A DNA stretch of 64,000 nt from Myxococcales bacterium (GTDB lineage Bacteria; Myxococcota_A; Polyangia; Palsa-1104; JAEUJZ01): positions 92,065-156,064 of the forward strand of contig JAEUKA010000013.1 of the NCBI GenBank assembly GCA_016794465.1, written 5' to 3'. Below are positions 16,577 through 23,792 of the stretch, piece after piece. The position numbers and the translations under genes were made by a program. Each line of letters starts with the position of its first letter. Within the stretch, counting starts at the first letter, position 1. Under the pieces are notes generated by a model that was given only the letters and a program-made list of their open reading frames with translations, did not search any database and was not told the DNA's origin.

Positions 16577-16686
16577 ATTGTTACCATTAATTAACTGCTA
16601 TACTAGCGCACATATTGGCGCAGTTTCATAGCAGTCACCGTCGGTGACTCAATTTTGTTGACCGGCAAAATATTGTTGGTAACAAT
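16577..16686. promoter_or_regulatory. Divergent operator candidates of element 1
   Basis: Between the repressor and the recombinase operon are a separated inverted pair ATTGTTACC (16577-16585) and GGTAACAAT (16678-16686), and between them a 17-bp perfect palindrome AGTCACCG-T-CGGTGACT (16633-16649). The surrounding AT-rich DNA suits divergent promoters. Binding by the XRE repressor is inferred. Confidence 0.5.
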
Positions 16687-16712
16687 AGTTGGAAAATCTG
16701 GCGAGGCCAACA

Positions 16713-16949
16713 ATGAACACCGACGAGGAACAAGCCCCAAAGCTCTCAAGAATCCATCTAACTACCGTCGACGGTTCGACGGTCTGCCATCGACAAGTGC
16801 CAGCGTCGCTAGTGGGTCAGTACGCGGAGAGTCTCGTCACTACCGCTTCGCGCGTGCTGATAAGGCGTGCCGTCTACATCAATTCAAAACTCGTAAAGCG
16901 CAATGGGCGTTGCTCTGTGTGCTTTCGCAGACACGAAAGGGTATTGTAA
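16713..16949 (+). CDS. Element 1 small hypothetical protein in recombinase operon
   Basis: A 78-residue protein beginning MNTDEEQAPKLSRIHL, with a mixed alpha/beta pattern and a basic C-terminal part containing a CSVCF Cys pair near residue 71. Its stop overlaps the next start by one base (TAATG), which favours this frame over a longer frame running through the same DNA. First gene of the operon that ends with the recombinase; its small size and position fit an excisionase, anti-repressor or regulator, none demonstrable from sequence. Confidence 0.45.
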   Translation: MNTDEEQAPKLSRIHLTTVDGSTVCHRQVPASLVGQYAESLVTTASRVLIRRAVYINSKLVKRNGRCSVCFRRHERVL

Positions 16950-17248
16950 TGAGCAATTTACCTACGATGGAGATCACTATCAAGCTTCTGTTCACTCCAT
17001 GTGAATCTGGCTTGCAGTATCAGCTAACAAGCACATGCGCCACAAAGGTAAATGATGGGGAAGAAATACGAGGCAGATCTGGCCCGTTACGTGAATTTCT
17101 ACCTGTGGACGATGTGAAGACGTGCGCACAGAGCAACATCGACGTTTGGCTTAGAGGGACTCAGACCCATGTCTACTGTTGCGATGTGTCGAACGGGCTA
17201 CGTATGTTTAACACGGTGCTTCGTCGAGTGATGAGAGGTGAGCAATGA
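16949..17248 (+). CDS. Element 1 hypothetical protein upstream of recombinase
   Basis: A 99-residue protein beginning MSNLPTMEITIKLLF, beta-patterned in its first half and with four or five Cys spread over the chain. Its start overlaps the previous stop (TAATG) and its stop overlaps the recombinase ATG (ATGA), so the three genes are translationally coupled. A longer frame beginning at 16655 exists, but it would read through the small gene upstream in another frame and lacks a good start. No helix-turn-helix is apparent; a recombination accessory role is possible from position. Confidence 0.5.
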   Translation: MSNLPTMEITIKLLFTPCESGLQYQLTSTCATKVNDGEEIRGRSGPLREFLPVDDVKTCAQSNIDVWLRGTQTHVYCCDVSNGLRMFNTVLRRVMRGEQ

Positions 17249-18456
17249 ACGCCATAAGTGAACTATACAGCGCACCACGTAGCAGCCTAAAGCGCAAGCT
17301 CTCACGCAAGAGAGCAGAGACGAAGGATGCGACGCAAGCCGATGAACCACAAGAGGCTCCAAAGGTGCTGGGACCATATGAGAACAAAGACAAGTGGCGA
17401 CTGGTCGTCAAGAGTGGCGACAAGCGCAAGTCGCTGGTTTTCGATACAGTCGAGCAAGCCGCGACGGCCAAAAGCAACCTACTTGCCAGCTTCGACGATT
17501 CGGCAAAGCTGACCATAGGCGATTTGCTGGCGCAGTTTATCGAGTATAAGCGCCAGCGTGGATGTGTAGATCGTTCGCTGCTTCATGTGAAGCATACGAT
17601 CATGCGCATCTTTCCCAAGCTCGACAAACCGGCCCATATGTCGCCAGAGAAAGCCGAAGCGCTCTATCTGCTGACAGTTGATAAGTATGCCGTGGCATCG
17701 CATGCAATCGCGCTGAGAACGGTTAAGGCGATGTTTCGCTTTGCTGTGAAAAAGAAGCTTGTCGCGAAGAATCCTTTTGATGATGTGCAGTCAATCGGTA
17801 GAGCGAACAAAGGAAAGCTACAACTTCGGACGGATGAAGCGAAGCGGCTAACGGACTTTCTCACAGAGCGTGCATCGCTTGGCGAGTGGCGAGCGCTTGC
17901 GCTGCTGACGCAGTTGTTTCTCGGCTTGCGCAGTAGTGAAGTGCTCGCGCTCAAAAAGCGCGATCTCGACTGCGAGGCTAGCGTGATTGTGGTCGATGGC
18001 ACGAAAACCAAGAATGCCAAGCGCCGTCTAGCGCTCGACGCGCCGATCGTGCGTGAGCTTCTACGCCGACGTGCCGAGGGAATGAAGCCGGATGCGCTGC
18101 TTTTCTCTCTCAATTGCTCGACGGTGCTTTCTGCGACGTGTCTACACAAGGCGCTGACGAAGTATTGCCAGCAAGCCGATCTGCCGATCGTCTGTCCGCA
18201 CTCGCTGCGCGGTCTGCACTCCTCGCTTGCGGTACAGGCAGGGGCAAGCTCGAGCTACGTGGCGCGAGCGCTGGGGCATGGTTCCGATGAGGTGACGAAG
18301 CGCCACTACATCAGCGAAAGCGCGATGGATTCGGCCCGTTCTGCGCGTGTTTCGGAAGCGCTCGCAGGCGACCTTGACGGCTTGATCGCGACCCTCCTAG
18401 CGCTGTCCCCCGCGCAGCGTGATCAAGTCTGCTCCACCATCGGCTACCGTCGCTGA
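17245..18456 (+). CDS. Tyrosine recombinase (integrase) of element 1
   Basis: A 403-residue phage-integrase-family recombinase. An N-terminal arm-binding-like region (about 45-80) precedes the core-binding helices (SAM-like, about 90-170) and the catalytic domain from about 195. All catalytic residues are present: Arg229 (GLRSSEVL), Lys254, His319-x-x-Arg322 (HSLRG), His345 (LGHGS) and the nucleophile Tyr355 (KRHYIS). It lies 84 bp from the right core, the usual place for a gene adjacent to its own attachment site. The last 40 codons are closely matched by a relic inside element 2. It should catalyse integration into and excision from kinase HRD codons. Confidence 0.93.
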   Translation: MNAISELYSAPRSSLKRKLSRKRAETKDATQADEPQEAPKVLGPYENKDKWRLVVKSGDKRKSLVFDTVEQAATAKSNLLASFDDSAKLTIGDLLAQFIEYKRQRGCVDRSLLHVKHTIMRIFPKLDKPAHMSPEKAEALYLLTVDKYAVASHAIALRTVKAMFRFAVKKKLVAKNPFDDVQSIGRANKGKLQLRTDEAKRLTDFLTERASLGEWRALALLTQLFLGLRSSEVLALKKRDLDCEASVIVVDGTKTKNAKRRLALDAPIVRELLRRRAEGMKPDALLFSLNCSTVLSATCLHKALTKYCQQADLPIVCPHSLRGLHSSLAVQAGASSSYVARALGHGSDEVTKRHYISESAMDSARSARVSEALAGDLDGLIATLLALSPAQRDQVCSTIGYRR

Positions 18457-18548
18457 CCTACCTACGTTCTGCCGTTCCCAAGCGGTTCCCCGCTATATAA
18501 TTCCAAGCAATTCTCGTCAGTTAGAGCACCGAAAAAGTCCGCGGTGAA
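18457..18548. other. Element 1 right end with att core and arm-type repeats
   Basis: CCGTTCCC (18472-18479) and CGGTTCCCC (18483-18491) lie between the recombinase stop and the core CGCGGTGAA (18540-18548), inverted relative to the left-end copies. CGTCAGTTAG just inside the core is shared with the equivalent end of element 2. Read from the kinase, this end supplies a short tail and a TGA stop. Confidence 0.85.
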
Positions 18549-18945
18549 TGATCATGCGACTGTGCGCGGCCAGCATCGTCTGGGTCAGCTGCTCGGCAAG
18601 GTCGAGCAGTACATTCATCTCCAGATGACCCGGATGCGCGGCCAGATACTCCGCGAGCGTCCGTCCTTCCAGCAGCTCCATCACCAGATACGCCGTGCCA
18701 TCGTCCAGCGTGTCGGCGTCCCAGATCTTGATCACCCCGGGATGGTTGATCTCATTGACGGCACGAGCTTCGTTAAGGAACCGCTGCAGCAGCTCCTTGT
18801 CTTTGGCGAACTCGGGCTTTAGGACTTTGATGGCAACGCGGCGCGAGATCGACTCGTGCTGCGCTTCGTAGACGGTTCCCATTCCGCCCTCACCGAGCAC
18901 GCGAACAATCCGGTAGGCTGCAATCCGTTTGATGTGGTGCGACAT
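18517..18945 (-). pseudogene. Ser/Thr kinase 1, N-terminal half, truncated at HRD by element 1
   Basis: Carries the ATP-binding lobe of a Hanks kinase: glycine loop GEGGMG (18-23), catalytic Lys40 (VAIKVLK), the alpha-C Glu region (LNEARAVNEI), hinge MELLEG, and the catalytic loop up to MIIHR. The codon for the catalytic Asp straddles the core, so the chain continues as Gly-Leu-Phe-Arg-Cys-Ser-Asn and stops in element DNA. The start has a strong GGAGGAG site. The remaining half is at 6.4-7.4 kb, and joining across the core restores the frame exactly. A truncated protein without catalytic loop or DFG may still be made. Confidence 0.92.
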
Positions 18946-19213
18946 GGTGGGCTCCTCCCAACCGGAATGTGGAAAGCAAGCCTAGTGCCATGTCGAGTGC
19001 GATGCGACAAGTGCAGCAGCTGCGCAGACTTCTCGACGCGGGACGCAGATCGCCCGGCGCAAGCTCTGGGGGGCAGAGTCGAAAAGGAATCGCTGGCCCA
19101 TGGGCCTGCCCATGCGCGCTGGAGATGCAGTGGTACACCTGACACCCACGATTCCCTACGGACAGCGAAGCGGAGCGCGGGAGCGGCGAAAAGGAGGTCG
19201 CGAAAGGGAGTCT

Positions 19214-21526
19214 CTACTCGGCGAGGAAGATGCGGGACTGGCGAGGCGGAATCACAACTGCGGGGCCTTGCAGCGACGTGTCTCCCAGCAGCTCTTTGAG
19301 CTTGGTACTGGGCAGTGAGCAGACTGTCTGTTCGGTGTCACTGCGATTGATCGCCACATAGATCTTCTCGGCGGGCTGACCTTGCCACGGCAGCTTGGTT
19401 TCCATCGTGTACAGCCACAGCTCGTCGGAAACTTGCAGCGTCTTGCGGACTCCTCTGCGCAGCGCAGGGTGGGCCTTGCGAAGCTGTCCGAGCTTTTGAA
19501 TCCGCTCAAACAGAGTCAGCTGATGACACGATCGCACCGATCCGCGCAGCGTTCCGTCATGCCAAAACAGCATTCGCCGGTTGTCGGGATCGCCGCCGCC
19601 CGCAAGTCCATACTCATCACCGTAGTAGAGCAGGGGAGCACCAGGACTTGTGAACAGGAATGCGAACGCGTTGGCCAGCCGCTCATACGCTTCCGGAGTC
19701 TGCGGCTGCTCAGGCAGGTTGGCCCACGTCCGCTCTTTCGCAGGATCGCTGTTTTTTCCGTCGGACCACTCATCGAACAGAGGCGCATCTTCTGCAATGT
19801 GAATCGGCCGCACCACATCATGATTGCCAATCCACGGACTCATCACGGGCGGTGGTGAGCCTGCCGATCCGCAGCCGTAATAGGTGTCGTTGGTGCGCGC
19901 AAACTCGGCCAATTCCCACATCGGAAGGTGCTTGCCGGTGTTGCCGCGTGACAAGATCGCCGACGCCAAGTTGGCGCGCAGGGGGAAGTCGAACTGGCCA
20001 TCGAGCATGGTCGCAGAGTCAACAAAGCGCTTCAGGTTGTCGCGATTCCCAAAGTCGTAGGTTTCCCCGGTGACAAAGACTCGCTTGGTTGGGAACTCGG
20101 TCAGGAGTCTTGCGCGGAGTCCTTTGTACCACTTGGCGCTGATGTGCTTGACGGCATCGGCACGATAGCCATCTGCGTCGGTGTCGCGCAGCAAACGGAC
20201 GGCGGCATCCAGGGAATGGTTGAGCGCTTCCTCGACCTCGTAATTCCAGTGCGGCAGATAGCCTTGGAAGGCGCAGCGCGTCCCAATCAGAGGATTCGCT
20301 TTGGTGCCATCCCACTGACACGGATTGTCAGCCGCCGAAGAACAGACACACTCCTGGGTCATTCCGTTCTTGAGGATCGGCGTCAGATCATCGTTCAGCG
20401 CAATATTAGGCCAGAACCATGCAGGTTTCCCATTGCCGTCGAGGATCGACTTGCGATCAGCCGACAGAACGGGCATTCCTTTCAGATCCACCGCAGCGGC
20501 GTGGGCTTTGTACAGAGGACTCTGTTCGTGGACATGGACCATTGCGTAGTCGAACAGAACCTTGATTCCTTTGCGGTGGGCGCGGCGGACCAGATCTCTT
20601 AGCTCGGACTCTGTTCCGAAGTGTTCCTCGACGCGCGGACTGCTGCTGCCGGTCGGCCACTGATCGAGCGGCCAGTACCCGTGATAGCCAGAGTAGGCAT
20701 GTCCGCCGACCTGACGCTTGTCTGCGGTCGGACTGATCGGGCTTAGGTAGTCCGGATTGTCGAAGGGAACCGTCACCCACAGGGCATTCACCCCCAGGCT
20801 GTCAAAGTAGCCGTCATCGATCTTGCGGATGATGCCGGCGTAGTCGCCACCCAGGTAGTCGCCGGGGCGCTCGGCCTTGTCCTGGACCAGCGGCTTGTCG
20901 TTGGCGCGGCTGCCGTTGTAGAAGCGATCGACGAACGTGAAGTACATGACGGTGTCGCGCCAGTCGAAGTCTCCCGTCGGAGGAGCCGTCTCTGCGCAGC
21001 TCACTGCCTCGCCCATCGGCTGGAAATCACAGGTGGCGGTGGGCGGCATGGTGCAGCGCGCGGTGTACTTGCTGCCGGGGTGAAGCGGGCTGGGATCGTC
21101 GCGCCAGTCATCGCCGTTGACGACGAACTTGACCTCCGACTCGCGGCCGTGGGGAAGGTATAGCTCGCCTTCCCAGGTTTTGCCGTCGGTGCTGAGTGTA
21201 AGTGGATAGCCGACATCCCAGCCGAGGGGTCGGTAGTTGCCGCGCAGCTCGACGCGGTTCATGCCGGCAACATGCGGAATCGAGTACTTTTCTTTGCAGA
21301 ATCGATGCGCTTCATCGCAGGGCAGGGGATCGCCTGTTGGTCCTTTGCAGGTGCCAGCTGCCGTCGCTACCGGTGGAGCCGGTGAACAGATCGGCGGATC
21401 GGGAGGAAGCTCCTCGGCGGGCGGGGTGTCGCTGGGCATCGGGTCGTCGCCGCAGCCAATCGCCAAAGGGATCAGCAGAGCAAGCGGCGCACAGGACCAC
21501 AAGCGACGGTTCGTAGGACGACGCAT
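19214..21526 (-). CDS. GH13 alpha-amylase family lipoprotein
   Basis: Secreted, lipid-anchored glycoside hydrolase of 770 residues. The signal ends in a lipobox (LAIGC, Cys25), followed by a Pro-rich linker. A CBM48-like beta domain spans about 85-170 (RVELRGNYRPLGWD). The GH13 barrel covers about 190-690: GVNALWVTVP, the first conserved region as VLFDYAMVHVH, the nucleophile region GYRADAVKH, the acid/base in VTGETYDF and the NHD region in WIGNHDVVRP. All three catalytic carboxylates are present, so cleavage of alpha-glucans is expected. A C-terminal beta domain follows. It stands alone, with a GGAGA site before the ATG. Confidence 0.9.
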   Translation of the reverse strand: MRRPTNRRLWSCAPLALLIPLAIGCGDDPMPSDTPPAEELPPDPPICSPAPPVATAAGTCKGPTGDPLPCDEAHRFCKEKYSIPHVAGMNRVELRGNYRPLGWDVGYPLTLSTDGKTWEGELYLPHGRESEVKFVVNGDDWRDDPSPLHPGSKYTARCTMPPTATCDFQPMGEAVSCAETAPPTGDFDWRDTVMYFTFVDRFYNGSRANDKPLVQDKAERPGDYLGGDYAGIIRKIDDGYFDSLGVNALWVTVPFDNPDYLSPISPTADKRQVGGHAYSGYHGYWPLDQWPTGSSSPRVEEHFGTESELRDLVRRAHRKGIKVLFDYAMVHVHEQSPLYKAHAAAVDLKGMPVLSADRKSILDGNGKPAWFWPNIALNDDLTPILKNGMTQECVCSSAADNPCQWDGTKANPLIGTRCAFQGYLPHWNYEVEEALNHSLDAAVRLLRDTDADGYRADAVKHISAKWYKGLRARLLTEFPTKRVFVTGETYDFGNRDNLKRFVDSATMLDGQFDFPLRANLASAILSRGNTGKHLPMWELAEFARTNDTYYGCGSAGSPPPVMSPWIGNHDVVRPIHIAEDAPLFDEWSDGKNSDPAKERTWANLPEQPQTPEAYERLANAFAFLFTSPGAPLLYYGDEYGLAGGGDPDNRRMLFWHDGTLRGSVRSCHQLTLFERIQKLGQLRKAHPALRRGVRKTLQVSDELWLYTMETKLPWQGQPAEKIYVAINRSDTEQTVCSLPSTKLKELLGDTSLQGPAVVIPPRQSRIFLAE

Positions 21527-21785
21527 GGCAGTTCTCCGTCAGGAAAGAGGGGAAAAGAAGCGGCGGAAAGTCACCGCACATTGGGCAGCTCGCCGCGCAT
21601 CTTGCGGGTCGCGCCGTCGCGGTGTCAATCGATCGCAAGGCCAGTCCCAACCCGCAGTCGTAGGGAATAAGCAGCGTCGACGGGATGGCGCGCACGTGAC
21701 CAAGTGGTAGGAACCGCTGCCGGCATTTCTTATAATGAGGCCGGATGTCGGGGGGCCACGTCGCCTCCTCGGGGGAGCAAGCGGG

Positions 21786-22886
21786 ATGAAAGCAGTCTCG
21801 ATCGCGGTGATTGGCAACGGTCGGTGGGCGCGGGCGCTGTCGGTGCGGCTCAAGCACAACCAGCGGCAGTGGAAGGGTCGGCTGCGTCGCGCGATGATGT
21901 ATCAGCCGCCGCCCGATCTGCCGCGACTGGCGACGTTTGCGGAGCCGTCGGAGATGGCGATTCGGATTCCGACTCCGCCGGTCAAGCGGGCCGGTGGTGG
22001 TGGGGACGAGACGCTGCAGATGACCGCCGATGCGCTGATGTTCGCGGCGGGCGAGGTCTACGCCGACTCGATCGACATTGCCGAGCTGCGAGATGCGGAT
22101 TTGATTGTCCTGGCGGTGCCGGCGTCGAAGGTCAAGCCGCTGCTGCGCTCGATCTCGGGAGTCCTGCGGCCCGAGCAGGCGATGGTGCATGCGATTGGCA
22201 GCTTCGCACCGATCGATGGAGCCGGTCGTCAGACAATGTTGCCGGTGTCGGAGCTGATCCGTCGCGAGACGGTACTGACCCACATCGGCGCAGTGGCAGG
22301 TCCGGCGCTCGCCGAGGATCTAGAGGAAGATCTGCCGGTCGCGATGGTCTGCGGCAGCATGAGTCCCGAGGTTGCACCGATGCTGCATCAGGCGCTGCAC
22401 GGTCCGCACGTGCGCATCTATTCGACCACGGATCTCGTTGGTGTCGAGGTCGCGCGAGCGCTGGTCGGGGTCTATGCGTTTGCGGTGGGAGTCGCCGATG
22501 CGATGGAGCTGGGGCCGGCGGTGCGGGCACTGCTGATTGCGCGGGGTACAGCCGAGATGTCGCGGCTGGCGGTCACGCTCGGTGGGCAAGAGCGGACGAT
22601 GCTTGGACCGGCGGGACTGGGTGAGCTGGTGGTGGCAACAGAGCGACGGGGAGCGCCGGACTTTCAGCTCGGCAAGCTGATCGGCAAGGGGGCGTCGCTG
22701 GGGGATGCAGCGCGGCAGATCGATCGCGCTTGCGATGCCCTCAACATGATTCGGGAAGGACAGACTCATGCGCAGCGGATGCGGATCTCGCTGCCGATTG
22801 TGAGCGCGCTCTATCGCTGGGTCGGCGGTCGTCACGATCTGCGCGCCAGCATCAATGACCTGATCGAAAAAGATCTGTTTGGTTAG
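21786..22886 (+). CDS. gpsA: NAD(P)-dependent glycerol-3-phosphate dehydrogenase
   Basis: Cytoplasmic enzyme reducing dihydroxyacetone phosphate to sn-glycerol 3-phosphate for phospholipid synthesis. The N-terminal Rossmann motif IGNGRWARAL (8-17) carries the GxGxxA fingerprint, and LIVLAVPASKVKPLL follows near 107. The C-terminal helical domain has the family pattern around VYAFAVGVADAMELG and ERTMLGPAGLGELVVA. An insertion of about 25 residues near 40-75 (Pro-rich, VKRAGGGGDE) is not typical. The ATG follows a GGGGGA site; a start 51 nt upstream is possible. The gene converges with a methyltransferase gene. Confidence 0.85.
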   Translation: MKAVSIAVIGNGRWARALSVRLKHNQRQWKGRLRRAMMYQPPPDLPRLATFAEPSEMAIRIPTPPVKRAGGGGDETLQMTADALMFAAGEVYADSIDIAELRDADLIVLAVPASKVKPLLRSISGVLRPEQAMVHAIGSFAPIDGAGRQTMLPVSELIRRETVLTHIGAVAGPALAEDLEEDLPVAMVCGSMSPEVAPMLHQALHGPHVRIYSTTDLVGVEVARALVGVYAFAVGVADAMELGPAVRALLIARGTAEMSRLAVTLGGQERTMLGPAGLGELVVATERRGAPDFQLGKLIGKGASLGDAARQIDRACDALNMIREGQTHAQRMRISLPIVSALYRWVGGRHDLRASINDLIEKDLFG

Positions 22887-22916
22887 CCCGGTCGGGCGCG
22901 GTCGGGTGCGGAGGGG

Positions 22917-23783
22917 TTACTTGACCGCGATCAGGATTCCGAACGTCGCACACAGAGAGACTACGTTTCCGTCGCGCACGGTGATCTCAAAGAAGTCCCG
23001 ACACTTCGGAGGCGCGGCCAAAAGCCAATCCGCCAGCGCGGCGGACTCAGCACGGGGGAGTCGCATCCGCTCGGTCCATTCCACATAGGGATAGACTTTC
23101 TTGGTCAGCGGATCGGTGTGGTGGACGCGCAGTCCGGAAGACTCACACAGGGCTTGCCACTGGGACAGCCGCAGGGCGCGGACATGACTGGGATCTCGCC
23201 AGCGCTCGAAGCGATCCATGAACGCATCCAGCTCGTCGTCTTCGGGCCCCATGTTGTCGTCGAGGATGAAGCGTCCGCCTGGTCGTAACACCCGCGCCAC
23301 TTCCGCGACAAAGCGCGGTGGACTGGGAAAGTGATGCGGAGCCAGCCGCGCCGTGACCACATCAAAGTCTGCATCCGCAAACGGCATCGACTCGGCATCG
23401 GCCTGCTGGAAGACCACATTGCTGCGGCCACGGCTTACGACAAATCGCTCCGCCGCTTCGAGCATTCGCGGGGTCAGATCCGATGCGACTACTTCCTTGG
23501 CATGGTACGAAAACGCCAGCGCGGTGTGACCTCCTCCTGTTGCCACATCCAGGACTCGCTCTTGTCCTGTGAGTGCCGCCAGCGCAACCATTCGCTGCAG
23601 ATCATCGCCTTCGCGGTGCAGCTTGCTATCGACAAACTGCTGGGCAGAGCCGCCGAACTGACTCTGGACCAGCCGCTTTACTTCCTCGCTGGCCGGGTCA
23701 ATATGAATACTCTTAGATGCCTCTTTATCAGGCACTTTGGCAGGCTCTCTGTCTGTCACTTTGGCAGGCTCTCTGTCTGGCAT
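22917..23783 (-). CDS. Class I SAM-dependent methyltransferase (UbiE-like)
   Basis: A 288-residue Rossmann-fold methyltransferase. Motif I is VLDVATGGGHTALAF near residue 79-93, followed by VVASDLTPRMLEAA (motif II), DAESMPFADADFDVV (motif III) and RVLRPGGRFILDD. The substrate is unknown; small-molecule methylation is typical for this subfamily. The N-terminus has two tandem 8-residue units (DREPAKVT/DREPAKVP) encoded by a 24-bp direct repeat, so the true start may vary and the repeat is probably disordered. The gene is followed downstream by convergent gpsA and lies 9 bp after the transglutaminase-elicitor-like gene on the same strand. Confidence 0.83.
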   Translation of the reverse strand: MPDREPAKVTDREPAKVPDKEASKSIHIDPASEEVKRLVQSQFGGSAQQFVDSKLHREGDDLQRMVALAALTGQERVLDVATGGGHTALAFSYHAKEVVASDLTPRMLEAAERFVVSRGRSNVVFQQADAESMPFADADFDVVTARLAPHHFPSPPRFVAEVARVLRPGGRFILDDNMGPEDDELDAFMDRFERWRDPSHVRALRLSQWQALCESSGLRVHHTDPLTKKVYPYVEWTERMRLPRAESAALADWLLAAPPKCRDFFEITVRDGNVVSLCATFGILIAVK

Positions 23784-23792
23784 GACCGCCTC

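Larger units (their letters stand above)
7351..18548 (+). mobile_element. Element 1: 11.2 kb tyrosine-recombinase element in a kinase gene
   Basis: Bounded by direct copies of CGCGGTGAA (7351-7359 and 18540-18548), the reverse complement of the kinase His-Arg-Asp codons. Deleting one core plus everything between joins the two kinase halves in frame as HRDLKPDN. It contains a complete tyrosine recombinase next to the right end, a divergent CI-like repressor, a helicase beside AT-rich DNA, and a block of co-directional small genes. Its base composition is visibly more AT-rich in several genes than the host flanks. Probably a temperate virus, satellite or integrative element; no conjugation genes and no terminase were seen. 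Confidence 0.9.

Noticed and set aside
16655..17248. 197-residue single gene upstream of the recombinase
   Set aside because: Two smaller coupled genes with TAATG and ATGA overlaps fit better; the long frame lacks a good start and its first half is unlike a protein.
7360..18540. tRNA gene as integration site
   Set aside because: No tRNA-like sequence lies at either end; the duplicated core is kinase coding sequence.
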